Assembly: GCA_036924285.1 (NCBI GenBank) | Contig: JAYKYS010000010.1 | Span: forward strand, 7,192,001 to 7,256,000 | Reading direction: 5' to 3' | Length of the DNA stretch: 64,000 bases | From: Asterella californica | Taxonomy: Eukaryota > Streptophyta > Marchantiopsida > Marchantiales > Aytoniaceae | Shown here: positions 35,651 to 48,435 of the stretch, in pieces | Layout of the letters: each line of letters opens with the position of its first letter | How positions within the stretch are numbered: the first letter of the stretch is position 1 | Notes under the pieces: generated by a model | Told to the model about the DNA's origin: nothing | What the model saw: only the letters and a program-made list of their open reading frames with translations | Databases searched by the model: none | Translations under genes and position numbers: made by a program

Positions 35651-37592
35651 GAGATTCAAGAGAATTATCATAACAATTTTATAATACAAAGACACTAGTG
35701 TGACATAATAATATGATTATTACTCTAAAGATTTAGAGGGGTGTCTAGATTATTAAATTGTGTCTAAAACACATCAAGATCACATCCGATTCGTTCTCAA
35801 CAAGAATAATTCATCTTCAATAATCAAAAAACACTTTAATATATAGAACAAACTGAGGTAAGGTGAATTAGCATCCGCAACCAACATCATGAACGGATTA
35901 CATTCTTTCGAGTTCGGAAGGGAAGAAATATACATATGATTTAAATTTCTTGTTATTTGCTTTCAACCTCCCAGATATATATATTGTTGAAAGCGCATTC
36001 AGGTTTCTTCTCTTTATGGGTTATGAGTCTTGCACTTTGTAAGAAAAAGATATTAGTCCGACGAGTACACCAACGCTCATAAGCCGGGTAAAGGGCCCTA
36101 CGACGTTCAACGTCTCGCATCCAAGTCGATCTAATATTTAATATTTATAAATATATTAATATATTATTTGAACTTAATATAGAAAATTAATTCTCTATTA
36201 AGTTCCCATAACCGCAAGGGGACAACTGTTCCCAGAAGTTCTTGTTGCATGAGTATATTCTCTCCAACGGGGTTTCAAGACTTAGAGAGAGAAGATCAAC
36301 ATTTCCACATCAGTTATTGATAACGAAAGCTACTTTTGCTCTTTTGCTGTAGATTGGTTATTAGTTCGTTAATCGTCTCTAACCTTAAATAACTGTAATC
36401 GAGAATTAGTTCGTAAACCATCTCTATACGTCATTCTATCCGATCCACTGCTCCAAAATGAGTTACGAACTCGATCACGTGGAATTCCTCATCGATCGTT
36501 TTCTTACGTGAAAAGTGAGGAAGACAGATGGCTGAGATAACCAGTCAGCTTCTCTGGGGCTGTAGACTACGTAGCGAAAGTGGTGCTGGCTCAGTACTAG
36601 TCATTGTTGTTATACTTTTTGACGACCATGTGGCTCACGTTGGACATCTCACTTCCTTTTGCAGTCAAGATATTGTTGTTTTTTCCTAGTGCCTGTTCAG
36701 AATGCACAGGGAAAAGTCCAAATCTCCAGTGGAAAGCAAATGGACAGAAGTCCAATTTATACTCTCGCTCACTGAGAAAGACCTCTCTCCATAATACTTG
36801 CCCAGATTCTTATCGACAAATGCAACTTTACTGGGAAAGGACTGGTCTGACCGGAATGAATGACCTGCACTATGACCTGGGGAGACCGTCCACTTCCTAG
36901 GTAGACTGGCTACAGGCAGTGTTCCCGTGCTCTCGATCTCTCACCCGACTTCCGTTCAGTCGCCCGTGACGAAGGGTCCTGGCCGTGGAAACGTGTTAGA
37001 CCCGTCACGCCAAGTTTCGAAACAGCTGATCGTGGTGATTCATCCAATACGGGCTATAGACAGTAACCATCTGACACAAGAACTGTGAATCTAGCTAGAT
37101 TCAGAACAGGCTCCCGAGTCTAAAGACTCCAACCCTCTCAGTCCACTACTTGTCCTCGCCACAAGCAGACAACCAGACTCAAGAAGGCGTGATACTGTTC
37201 GGCCTGCCACATCCCGGTACAGATCACTGCCTATAGAGCGTCGGAGGACAAAGTTGACCGGTAAAGTCTTCTTATTTTCTTCTTTCCTGTGCTACACTTT
37301 TCGGACTGAAGGAATCTATCTAGTCCAGGACGTTAGGAATTTCCACCTCAGCTCAGTTCCCTTCATGTATTAGAGTGTGCTTATATTTACAGATGAAATA
37401 TCCTTACTTGAGAAGGGATCAAATATCAGTTTTTGGATTGTTTTAAATACTCAAGATATCTTTCTAAAGCTTCATTCTTACTAAATCTTTAGGGTAATAA
37501 TAATATATAGTGATGATCATCTTTTTTAGAGAGAGAAAAGTGTTTTGATTATGTTGTGCAAGTTCTCGTCAAAAAAAGCAGAACTAATTTTT

Positions 37593-37657
37593 CCGCGGCT
37601 CGAACTCCTGATGTCTAGACTCATTGTAAGACTGGATACAGTTACCACAGTGCTATC
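37593..37657 (-). mobile_element. tRNA-like SINE fragment (family B), copy 2
   Basis: On the minus strand, TAGCACTGTGGTAAC (A-box-like) comes before CATCAGGAGTTCGAGCC (B-box-like). The GTCAGGAGTTCGAG / ATCAGGAGTTCGAG stretch and the spacing match 35588-35650. Confidence 0.55.
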
Positions 37658-39129
37658 TTCAATATTTGTAAAATTGGACTACAATTCATGACATATCTGC
37701 TCTTCACGCGATAAGAGGTCAGTCTTCTACATGTCCTCGGCAATGCACGTCCAAAAATATCTCAACTACTCTGCATATAAAGAAATATTCATACACAGAT
37801 TGTGTATATACGATCAATTTATAAATTTAATTTCCAGTGAGATTACACCACGAGAGGTTGGAAGAATGAGAAACCTTAATTTCTTATCCCCAGAATCCGC
37901 TTGTCCACTTCCTTTTCCCGGCCAGAAGTGCATGTTATATGCATATCTAGGGGTTTACTTTATTATCTAATCCTTAAGAAAAATCAAATAATGAATTAAA
38001 CTCACGATAGACTAACATATAAATAGTTACAAATTCTTAGAGTTTTATCTTTGGCAGCACGGCAGACTACTCATGCCTTATGGTTTATATTTTGATCTTC
38101 TCGCGTTTCCAGGCATGAAATAATAGTTAACATTTATAAACTATTTTTGATTATTTTCATCTATTAGATATATGATTTTCGTTTAACACTTATATATTTC
38201 TCCAAGAACAGCAAGCGAACAAAAATTCCCAAAAGATCATAGAGCATGCACATTATTTATTCAAATTTCAGACTCTTAGATTGCTAAATAAAATTTATTC
38301 AATTGGTATCCTTACAAGTGGCTATTACTTTAACTTTTATCCCCGGTGATAAAGAGGTTTTTTACTTTTATTTACTGAGGTGTGCTCACCACTCTTGACC
38401 TCATGTGCTCATCTAATTATCCCGTGCAGAGATATTTTATTTATTTGTTGATTTTTTTGAAAAGGCTCTGAATATCGGAACTCTCAAAAACTTTGACTGC
38501 ATTATGCACGAGGCTGGGACCGCTGGGTGTCCATCCATGTGAGATGATGTGACGACCTTCTTTCCATAATGCAGTTTGGATACGGATGCACCTGTTGAGA
38601 ATCTGGTCCGTTCAGAGTCTCTTGAGTATTGACAACACCTGACGGGAATTCTTAAAGGCACGACCCGTAAGGTGGCCACAGTTCGCGACGGGAGAACTCC
38701 TCAACAGTATGTGCTACTGCGTTCCAACCGATTGTTCCACGAGACTGCCTACGGTAGGGCGACTTCCCTGTCCGTCTCCGTGACCTCCAGAACTTCTTGT
38801 TGCTTCTCGTAGATGCTGCTCACCAGGCGACAGGAAGATCTGGATTCTGGACTGTGCTCTGGTGGTCCTTCCCGTAACCAGAGGCGCAGTGATCACGTTC
38901 ATGACGTACTGTACTGTACTGCGCCGGGCGGTCTCCCGTCGGAACGTCGGCAACTTGTGGATGCAGCTGGTATCTTTCACATCAGGTGGCCACCGGCTAC
39001 TGGGGCGGTTCACCTGTACCTCCCCCAGCTGCGAGGGACGACTGTGGATTTCTCGGTTACCATAGTGGTGCGAACACAATTCTCATGAGAGACGCTACTG
39101 TCGCTTTAGTGCTTTCGCTTCACTCGAAA

Positions 39130-39470
39130 TCTCATGATTGTTATCGGTGGTAGTTCCTTCCTCCCTATCATTCATCGTACCCTCGCGTATCCCCTCCTCT
39201 CCTCTCCTCCGCTGCTGGTTTCTCACGACAGTTTGCTTGCTAGATCGGGACTGATAACACTTCTGAGGCTGTTGCTTGCTCTCTCTCGCTCGCTCTCTCT
39301 GCACTGCCGTACACTGCTGCTTTCTTGGAACGGTTCTCGCTCGGATGGGAATTGATAACAACACTTCTGACTGCTTCCTTCTTCCCTCTGCTGATCGTAC
39401 GTGGCTTGCTACCGTAGTTCGTTTCTTTCACAGTTTTCTCGATGGGCATTCGGCACTACAGTAGTTTGTA
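39130..39470. other. Pyrimidine-rich patch with an internal repeat
   Basis: A CT-rich tract (runs of TCTCTC/CTCGCTCG around 39272-39300) and a duplicated block GGGA(C/A)TTGATAAC...ACACTTCTGA near 39246 and 39347. The composition resembles a plant 5' leader, but no attached coding exon could be found on either strand. Confidence 0.35.
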
Positions 39471-42239
39471 CAAGTCATCATGTTTTGGTTCGATCCTATC
39501 AATCCCTCGATCAGCTTCCGGAGGTTGCAATGCACTGACCCGCTGGCCGGCCTTCACTACGGTTAAGTTTCTGCACGGTCTCCATTCTCAAGAGTACTAC
39601 GGTCGCTGAACTGTTTGCGCTTTCCGCCAAAGTAATCTCCTTTAGGTTAGCGAAAACGAAACGTGACTGCTAATGCAAATAAACATCTTAGTACTGCAAA
39701 AGTGAGGAGTCAAGAAAAAGTTTGATATGTTATCTTCTTTTGTTGAAATGTAAAATAAATTTTTTTCTATTTGGATATCACTAACGAGATTTGTTATAAT
39801 CATGTAGAAGAAAAAAGTAATGTTTTGAACTGATTTATTTCCTACAAATATCACTTTAAAAATGAGTTCTGTTTTATACCTTGTAAAGTTATAATATGTT
39901 TTCTGGAAGATACTTGAATTGAGATTCAACCCGTATGTTGTTTGAGAAATAAATCAAAAGTATCCTAAAATAAAATTATATTTATAAGATGTGATGTCAA
40001 ACATATGGATGGCTAGGTAATGAGTGAGCACTTACACAAATGCCAGCTGATCTAGAGATGAACAAACAAATTTAGTGTCCACCAGAAAAGTCAAATAACT
40101 CAAAAGTCAAATTAGAGAGAAAACTTCTTTATATTCTTCGAAATGACTTCGTGAAAACCATAGAGATCAAGATGCACCGTTCGTGTATAAATGAACAGGA
40201 AGAAGAGATGAGGCATGACGTCATTGTGTTGTGCAGCTTGTTAACTGGTGAAGTTAACCAGGTAAACTTTCTCATGATATGATAACCATGTAGGCTATCT
40301 CGTGAGCTGGGTGATCCACATAGGTACACTTCTGACTCGATAAAATTCCAGTTCCACAGGCGGACCTACGGTAGGCTCTTGCTTCACCAGCCTACTTTAG
40401 GTTGGCTGACTTGCTGTAGACCGTTCTCTGCTTTCCTGACTGCTTGCAAGGGAGCGCAGGAATCAGAGGGTACCGGAATCTGCACATACTGTTGGCTAGA
40501 GCTCGTTGTGCTTCAGGAATCATGCCATTTTAGCTAGACCGGACGACCGGTTGAAGTACGTTCCGTGTCAGGCTTGACCGTCATCACATACACAGTTAGG
40601 GCGAGACACTACCCAGCTGAATCCGGCATGATCCACTACTGTACTATAGTAGAATAGAATATGGAAATGTGCGTGTGGCAATGGAACGAAGTGTGGGTCG
40701 TTATAGATTGAATCACACTGTAAGCGTGCTGCTTGGCGTGAGCCGCGAGTCATACTCCAGTCAAGTGTGGAGTCTGCGGAGGCAGACATAAGGTTCTCAC
40801 CTTGGGGTTTGAAGTTTGAACTCAAGCTCACTGCCGGCTAAGGTAAGTGATCCGGGCTCCGGTAGTGCTGGTAACTGGTTAATTTCGCATGCACTGGCTT
40901 CAGAGTCTAGTAAGACAAAACGTAACTGAAGAAATAGTTAACATTAATAGTAACCTGGCTATGGGTCGTACACCATCTCCCATTCTGGTCCGAGTAGGGA
41001 ACTGGTGACCGTATCAGAAAAGTTACCGGCACGGAAGACGGGATATAACGCTCACTGAATCACTCTTAACTTCCTGGTTGAGCGCCATGGTTACAAGGTT
41101 TAACTTGTAGTTTTTTACTGGTGAGAGTAAGCTAATTCTTTTCTCAATATATATTACCCGAAATGGCTCAAGGTTGTCCGGTTGTCTTTTACAGTCAAAC
41201 ACTAATATTCCACGCAATCAGAATTTATCTATAGTGCGGTTCATGCGAATCCGCTGTAACAACAGAGGAACTTGGAAAGAGCACGTAAGAGGTGGATCTG
41301 GACTCGTGGGTAGCTGAAACCACAAATGAGGGAAGACTGGCTATAGACCACTGTGCATGAAGTGTGACACGGTCCCCAGACAGTGTTACCGCATATCGTC
41401 CGGTCACTACTGTTGAATGGAGTGACAGGACGTAACATGTACCGGCTTTTGCAAGTTCTCCAGTCAACCAGTCCGACCCACCGTCATCCGCTACTCGCGA
41501 GTCCTGCCTGACCCAAGGGATAATAATAAGTTGACACCCCTATTAATAACAACCCGTTCCAATCCATATAACCCCGTTCTAATAGGAAGTCCTTCCCGGA
41601 CAGTAATCACTTCTTGTCTGACTACCGCCTAGCAGCCATGTCCCATTCTGGCTGAGGTTCCCTAAAATAGTAGCTTCCGCTTCCTTAAGATTAGGAGGCG
41701 TGCCTCGAGCCGAAACTTCCCCTGTTGCCCACCTAAACGTCCTTCCTCCTGTGAAGACCCTAGAACTCACCACTCCTATCAACTCCATATGACTTGAATT
41801 TCAAGAAACGGAAATCTGCAGGACCGTTAGATGTCATTGTCATTACCCAAACGAACGAAGGAGATGCACAATGGGCGAACAATTGTACTCTCCGCAGTAG
41901 GTGAACAGAGAGGGTAGCTCCATGTCCGATCAACCGTACTAGTATGGTTGCCTGGCGGTGAACGGGTAATAATATTTACCTCGCAGAAGGGATCGCGGTA
42001 GTTCACAGTCGTTAGATCTGGCATCTAACGGGAAATAAATTGTTGTTATTTACTTTTTGTAACCTGACGGATGAGCGAGCGTGAAACCACATTACGATTT
42101 ACATACGAACGAATGACAGAGCGGCTATACTCTACTAACAACGCCAAGATTATGCTCGGTTTGAATACCGACGAATTAGCGGCTGCAACCCACGATAACC
42201 CTGGTTAGGAATCAGGACATAGCTAAGGTTATTATTCAG
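39471..42239. other. Non-coding stretch
   Basis: Alternating AT-rich and GC-richer segments, with no recognised domain. A TTGACACCCCTATTA at 41532-41546 resembles the inward end of the MITE at 16326, but no partner end was found. Confidence 0.5.
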
Positions 42240-44292
42240 GGCCTTGATTGGGGGAATATTTATTACATGCAGGCCGGATCCAAGTAAGTAGCGAAGGACG
42301 GAGTACGGGTTGGAAGGGGCAAGAATAGCGGGTGGGCCAAGAAGAGTCGCGGGGTGAAATTGTGGGTGAGGAGATCGTGCGGTGGACGTCGCGGCGGAGG
42401 TAGCTGGAGGAAAGGATGGGGAGCGTCTGCCCCACCTCATTGTAAGGAACCGCCCGGTCCCCTCGAAGATGTGTTCATTTCTCATCTTCGCAGGGTGTGC
42501 AGGAGAAGCGATCTTCAGCAGAAAGGAGGGGCCAATGTGCCTTTGAGTGGGGCGACACCCTCTCTCGTATCTCCCGCAGCGGAGCGGAGGATGTGCGCGC
42601 TTGTTGGATGAGTGAGAGGAAGAAGTAGAGTAGGAAACGGGGAGGGGAGATTGAGAGGTGCCTTTGGAGGTGGTGATCGGTTGGTTTGTCGGCAAGGGCA
42701 CGCAAGCGGAGGACGAGAAGAAGAAAGGAGAGAGGCTGAGACGGTGGACGAGTACGAGGCGGAGGAGGAGGAGGAGGTATATAGCGAGGAAGTCGAGGGA
42801 GAACGGATCTGGAGTGGTACTTTTATAATATTGCAGAAGCGTTCCGGAGTTGGAGACTCAGGCGGTCGGGTCCCGTCGGAGTTCGGAAGAGCTCGATACT
42901 CGCGTGGAGGGCGGCTGGCTCGTGGGGAGTTGCTGGAGATTGTCGAGGAAAGTGGAAGAGGGAGGTTCGTGGACTCGTGGTTTGCGTCACAAGTCCGCAG
43001 TGCTCGTACTCTGATTGTTGGCCCCCTGATTTTCGTGGAAGAAAATTGGCTATTGCGGGGTTGGTAGGTTGCTTTGAAGCTCTTGATTTACCCTCTCCCT
43101 TGATGTTAAGGTCGTTGTATGTGCCAGGTTTCCGTTGTTGATGCCTGTAACTGGAGGGACTTGCATTTCGCCCGCTGTCTCCACCATCGCTTTGGAACAA
43201 TTGGATACATCACTGACATATAGGACCCGAAAATTGCAGAGTGCTAACGTCGGATTAGTGTCTCCCGTCAGTTTTCCAGTTTCTTCGACGCAGTTTAATA
43301 GATACTGGCGAGGTCTTCTGATTACTTGGCCTGCGAAACGCCCTCGAGCGGATAGGTACCTCGCTCGACGATTCGTTGCCTATGGTTGCTGGTGAAGTGG
43401 CGCTCTGCATGGCCCTTTCCACGGTCGGTGGACTGCATGGGTCGATATACTTTTGTTCTATTGATTGTTCGAATTCTCTCGTGAGGCGCGTGTTGTGGCT
43501 CGTGGCGCCTCGCACCTTCGCTGGTGTAGGAAGTAGATGGGAAGCGTGAGTTATTGATGTGAGATTGTGTCGATCCCGGATGAGGCGTCATTGCCGTTAT
43601 TACCTGGAGTCCATTGTAGGATTTGCTTACCGTAAGACTTCCGCCCTACCGACTTAGGTTTTCTCCGCGTGTGAACGGTGTGCTCGGGGCAAATCGGTAG
43701 ATTGTAGTTAGGTGAGTCGCTGGAGTTTCTTTGTCGTCCTGGATGTGTAGTTACGTCTCAGTGCCTGCGAACACGGTTTCTGCCCTGTATGTCGACCGGA
43801 TTGTGTCGGCAACCATGCGCCTTCCGCTTGATTACAACCACTTTCACATGCGCTTCCAGTTATCAGTTCGTCTTTTACCCATGACCATTCCGCGGTTCTT
43901 GACATGCGGTCATTTGTGTGATATTGTTCCACGTTGTTGCGCGCCTATGCCTTCCCGTCTCTTGCTTGAACTGTTAGTCTTGGGCTTGTTTCTGCGAGTC
44001 CTCAAGATCCGTATACCCCGTTCGGGTGGGGATCTCACTCTCCATCTTGTTTAACGTACTTCTTGCTGCATGCTTTCTTTGTGGAGGCTTTGTATCGCTA
44101 GTTGCCCACTTTGCTAGTACGTTGCTTTGGTACGTGCATTGACTGCGTTTGCTCTACAGGCTGCTCATCCTTTTCCTCGTGTTACCACAGGGCCTAAGTG
44201 CGTGGAACGGGATTGCTTGTTTCTTGAAGTCTGATTGGTTAGCCTTGTTGGGCTCTTCTTGGCGCAGGTTCGGGCTCAAAAGGCGGATCATT
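42240..44292 (+). promoter_or_regulatory. GC-rich promoter/5' leader region of the DUF1644 gene
   Basis: GC content rises sharply from about 42.3 kb, with a purine-rich GGAGGAGGAGGAGG tract at 42760-42780. Open frames here on both strands (for example 42150-42701 minus, 42612-43067 plus) look like by-products of the composition. The stretch TCTTGGCGCAG at 44257-44267 followed by GTTCGGG would fit a splice acceptor shortly before the start codon, so a 5' UTR intron is likely. The transcription start cannot be fixed by eye. Confidence 0.45.
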
Positions 44293-45645
44293 ATGCCGAA
44301 GGATCCGAGCAGTCGATCGTTGCTGTCACCGAAGTCGAGAGGTACTCTTTGTAGACCGTATCCGAGTCAGGGGAGAGGAGTTTCGCAAGGAAGTTCTTCG
44401 AAGGATGGAGAAGAATCTGTGAAGAAGGATTGGGAAGAGTCAACCTGTCCAATATGTATGGAGTATCCTCACAATGCAGTATTGTTACTATGCAGTTCTC
44501 ACGACAAAGGATGTCGCCCGTACATGTGTGATACCAGCTACCGCCATTCTAATTGTCTCGACCAATACAGGAAAGCTAAAGCTGCAAGCGATAAGCTGTC
44601 GGACAGAGTTTCAGAAGCAACCATAGAAAGTGTTACAGGAGTTCCAGTAAGTGTTTCAGAAGGCGTTGCGGAGGATAGCCACCGTCATAATTTCAGACCC
44701 TTCGGAGCTGCTCTTAGGGGTTTGATGCGAAGGGACGATGGGTTGAACGCCTTGCCCGTCGCTGAGAGAGGAGGTGTTGTAGGTGGTATGTTCAGAGGGC
44801 CGCAACCACTTGGGCCTCCGCGTCCTCCGCGGGAAAGGGCGCCGGGTGCGTCATTTGTCAGAGGTTTCCCCCCACCTGTTCCTGGTCCTGAAAGATTGAC
44901 TGGGGCAGAATTGTTGCCAGATGATGTAGAAAGACCAGTCGCCGATAGTAGTGAAGGAAGAGCGTCGGGAGGGAGCGTGGGAAGTGAACCGAATGGAGAA
45001 TTGCAGGACTTGTTGTGTCCTCTATGTAGAGGAAAAGTTTTCGGGTGGAAGGTTGTGGAGCCTGCCCGGCACCAGCTTAATCGGAAGCCGAGGAGCTGTG
45101 CTCAGGAGGCTTGTGGCTTCTCTGGCACATACAAAGAACTGCGTGAACATGCCCGAGCCGTCCATCCTACTGCCCGGCCGTCCGATATTGATCCTGCTCG
45201 GCAACGCGATTGGAGACGGCTAGAACGGCAGCGTGATCTTGGAGATGTTCTAAGTACCATTCGTTCTGCCATGCCAGGAGCTACCGTGCTTGGAGACTAC
45301 GTGATTGACGATGAGGAGGAGGACCACGAAGATGATGGTGACGATAGTGACTTCCCAGGAGATGATGGCAATTGGTGGACGGTGTTCCTACTGTTTCAAG
45401 TCTTTGGGCCTGCTGCACCTTTTGCGGGAGGAAGAGGGTTTACCGGGCGCATGAGTCGGTTTACAAGAGGACCTGGAAACCCAATGATGCGACAGGCTTT
45501 ATGGGGTGAAACTTTTCAAGGAAATGGAATGAGTGGTGCCGTTACTAATCATACTGGAAGTAGTGTAAATTTAAATGAAGGAAACCTAGGGTCTACCAGT
45601 CGTAGGCGCAGAAGTCGACCACGGTCTCGAGGTGATATTTTATGA
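44293..45645 (+). CDS. DUF1644-family zinc-finger protein
   Basis: A 450-residue single-exon coding frame. The start MPKD at 44293 is chosen because family members begin this way; the frame is open further upstream without an ATG. Residues of about 51-95 carry the family hallmark CPICMEYPHNAVLLLCSS followed by GCRPYMCDTSYRHSNCLDQ, giving Cys52, Cys55, Cys67, Cys74, Cys79, His85 and Cys88. A second block has LCPLCRG at 241-247, then a C2H2-like Cys269, Cys274, His286, His291 (EHARAVH). Residues of about 300-335 (PARQRDWRRLERQRDL) are the usual family continuation, then an acidic run at 338-357 and a basic tail RRRRSRPRSRG. DUF1644 proteins are plant-specific and mostly uncharacterised; some are linked to stress responses. 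The Pro/Gly-rich linker (160-230) is disordered. No break is seen, and this appears to be an active gene. Confidence 0.93.
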   Translation: MPKDPSSRSLLSPKSRGTLCRPYPSQGRGVSQGSSSKDGEESVKKDWEESTCPICMEYPHNAVLLLCSSHDKGCRPYMCDTSYRHSNCLDQYRKAKAASDKLSDRVSEATIESVTGVPVSVSEGVAEDSHRHNFRPFGAALRGLMRRDDGLNALPVAERGGVVGGMFRGPQPLGPPRPPRERAPGASFVRGFPPPVPGPERLTGAELLPDDVERPVADSSEGRASGGSVGSEPNGELQDLLCPLCRGKVFGWKVVEPARHQLNRKPRSCAQEACGFSGTYKELREHARAVHPTARPSDIDPARQRDWRRLERQRDLGDVLSTIRSAMPGATVLGDYVIDDEEEDHEDDGDDSDFPGDDGNWWTVFLLFQVFGPAAPFAGGRGFTGRMSRFTRGPGNPMMRQALWGETFQGNGMSGAVTNHTGSSVNLNEGNLGSTSRRRRSRPRSRGDIL

Positions 45646-47354
45646 TGTCCATTGAGGTCATATTTGCCACTTCACGATTGTTGTGCCAAGATGCTGGTCC
45701 CGCTACTGCCGACGTTTAGCACGACTTTAGCACAATTGACGGGTCTCAGAAGTTTCTGTAGAGTATCGAGGCTAAAACTCTGTATAAATCCCTACCATAG
45801 CTCGATTTTTGAGTTCTAAGAAGCTTTAAGAGTTGAGGGATGATTCTTTTGGTAGGTCTGTATAGATGATTCTTGTGACGATGCTCACAAGAACGAGTTG
45901 TCAGAAGCAAGACGATGGAAGCACTCTCATTAAGGTTGAATCCTCTCCCGGCCTTTCATCCTCATTTAGTGGCCTCATCTAAACCTCCATGTCAAGGAAT
46001 CTGGGCCTTCGGCAAATGGCTGCGATCTCAGGCACAACCTGATACGGATCAGGTGCACCGCTGATTTGAGGTAAAGCGGAGGTGAGTTGCTCCTGCTTAA
46101 TTTTGGGGAATGGCCTACTCAGCACCTGTCAGTCAATTTTCTCCAACATCATCCGAGATCTGTAGCACACATGACTAAGTGCTTATGAGTAAGTGAGGTG
46201 CTTGATGCCGTGAGTCAGAAGTATGCACAGCCCAGTGTGAGCTTTGCTGTCAGTAGCCGGGAACAAAAGTTTCACATTTTGTCTCACTGATAGCAAACAG
46301 ATGTTGATGGTTTGTCACGCATTTCCACTGTTCGCCTTCAGGGCAAGTGACAGAATAAGTAAGTGCACAAACTTGATCACCGCCAGATGTTTTAGGAAGT
46401 GGAGCCCTGAGTTGATATTAACCTGACATTTGATGGGCTGTCGAAGGGTTCCAATCAACTCATTTGTTGCGTGAAAGTGTTTTAGAGCGAGCTTCTCTGC
46501 CTCTGTTCACTGATTTTTCTGGTCTGTTGGTGGTTATGGTCTTATGCACCATCGTATGAGGAGTTCCTTGTGTATGGTTTGAGGCTTTCTTGCAGGGTTT
46601 GTTATATCACTTTAAGTAGGATCCTAGAGGAATTTTCATTAGCACCCGAGTTTGTCGTCAACTCCAGGGAAAGCTCGTAGGCCATGCAGGCTATGCACAC
46701 TTGTAAATTATAATTACATGGGAGCCAGCATCAAACAAGTGGTTGTCACGTGAAAGCTCAGTTCTAGTTGCTGTGAAAACTGGTGACATGGGTTTTGAAC
46801 CTCCATGTTGTAGACGAGCTCCATGGAGCTTAGGTATACATGAGAAAATGTCACTCAGCTTAAAGAGTGAAAATCAGTGTTTACGGAAGATAGATGAAGT
46901 CGGTTGCTACATGTTCACTTCCGACTTCTGACTTGTGAAACGTTATCAGAGAGAAACTGTACTGCCAAGGACCGAACCATGACGCAGTGATATAGTAGGC
47001 TAAGGAGAGTGTATATTCCGCACTCTTGCATGCTGATGCAAGCGCGACAAAGGTAAGGGTCCTCCGGTAGTACTTGGTCATGATTGAGCTTGGGTCTAAG
47101 TAGTGTAAAAGGTACTACTAAATTTGAACTACTGACTCAATGTGGAAACTACTTAGCGCCCTTTGTGAACAACTCGTTAGTTGAGAAATGGCTGTAGTAC
47201 GACAGATGAGAGAAGAAATGCCTCGGTTTGAAGAGCGTAAATAAATCGGATGACTGTTTGCCCATGATTTGCATCAGATATAGTCGATCAGAGAATTTAC
47301 CACTTTAATGTATCAGAAGCGGAAGAATTAGAGAATTTAAGCAACTAGAAACAC
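45646..47354. other. 3' flank of the DUF1644 gene, then non-coding
   Basis: Presumably contains the 3' UTR. No second gene recognised; short frames at 46244-46426 and 46743-46931 show no domain. Confidence 0.5.
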
Positions 47355-47490
47355 GGGCTGACCATGAGGACGTGTGCAGCTTTAACCCCGGAAAGGTAAT
47401 CTGCTGCGCATTGATACTATTGAGCTGACCATGAGGACGTGTTCAGATCGACCCCGGGAAAGGGTCAATCTGCGCATGGATACTATTGCA
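47355..47490 (+). repeat. Two-copy tandem repeat, 67-bp period
   Basis: GCTGACCATGAGGACGTGT starts both copies (47357 and 47424), and both end in GATACTATTG. The copies differ by a few bases in the middle. Confidence 0.9.
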
Positions 47491-48004
47491 GGTGCAGCAC
47501 GCAGTATGGAGAGCGCTGTGCAAGTCGTGTAATTTTGTCTCAAACGAATCGGATTGAATATTCAATGTGGTTGTGAAGTCAATAGGTGACGAGAATAATG
47601 TCCTCTTTACTTTACGGTCGGTACTTTCGAGATCGATGGTTAGGAATGCAAATGCATAACAAAACAAGAACAAGAGGTTAGTATTGGAAACTGTAGGGCT
47701 GGTCAACGTTGTAAAGCTTGCTGAAAGTGCACAACGTTGCCATCGTAAATCGTCCTATCGAATTTCATTATGAAGGCTGTGAAAGGGGCCTTCGAGAGAG
47801 AGAATCTGTTAGGGGGTATCAAGGGGTAACGCAGGAACGAATATCATCGAGAGTTAGTTAGTCTGCCGTGTTTCGATTAAGTTTATTCTAACTTTGCTTG
47901 GTCGTGTGGAGAAGCAGAAGACAAGAACATATCTTCTCAATGAAATGAAATAGAGCCCGCAGGTTGTTTAGGGCACGAATCTTCTAAATCAATTCTGGTG
48001 TTCA

Positions 48005-48435
48005 AATAACGGAAACTTGGAAAAGACCCATAAGCGTGGTAGAAGTGGACATAACAGGAAACTTGGAAAAGAACTAGAAGCGTGGTGGAAGTGGACATAA
48101 CAGGGAATGAAAGTTGAAACTTGGAAAAGGACGATGACGATAAGCGTGGTAGAAGTGGACATGACGGAGTGAAAGTTGAAACTTGGAAAAGAACCATAAC
48201 GATAAGCGTGGACACAACAGGAAACTTGGAAAAGAACCATAAGCATGGTAAAAGTGGACATGAGAGGGAGTGAAGGTTGAAACTTGAAGAAGAACGAAAG
48301 CGGGCATATAGAAGTGGGCATGAAAGGAGACTTGGAAAAGAACCAGAAGCGTGGTGAAAGTGGACATGAGAGGTAGTGAAGGCTGAAACTTGAAGAAGAA
48401 CGAAAGCGGGCATGACAGGGAGAGAAAGTTGAAAA
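48005..48435 (-). repeat. Minisatellite, 45-75-bp variable units
   Basis: Roughly eight units built on GGAAACTTGGAAAAGAAC, (C)ATAAGCGTGGTAGAAG and TGGACATGA(C/G)AG with optional GGGAGTGAAAGTTGAAACT inserts. The repeat keeps three overlapping minus-strand frames open (47937-48531), which explains the Ser/Phe/Pro-rich peptides there. They are not genes. Confidence 0.9.

Larger units (their letters stand above)
34501..39129. other. Non-coding stretch with two SINE-like fragments
   Basis: No gene recognised. Open frames at 35223-35459, 36604-36900 and 38714-39088 (both strands) lack domains. GC-richer islands at 36540-37330 and 38480-39100 stand out from the AT-rich surroundings but show no start/splice/stop pattern I can support. 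Confidence 0.5.

Noticed and set aside
36050..36130. tRNA-like sequence near 36050-36130
   Set aside because: Could not close the acceptor, D and T stems; no convincing A box.
42150..42701. 183-codon minus-strand frame upstream of the DUF1644 gene
   Set aside because: It lies in a GC- and purine-rich leader where several frames on both strands are open; no domain and Pro/Ser-rich low complexity.
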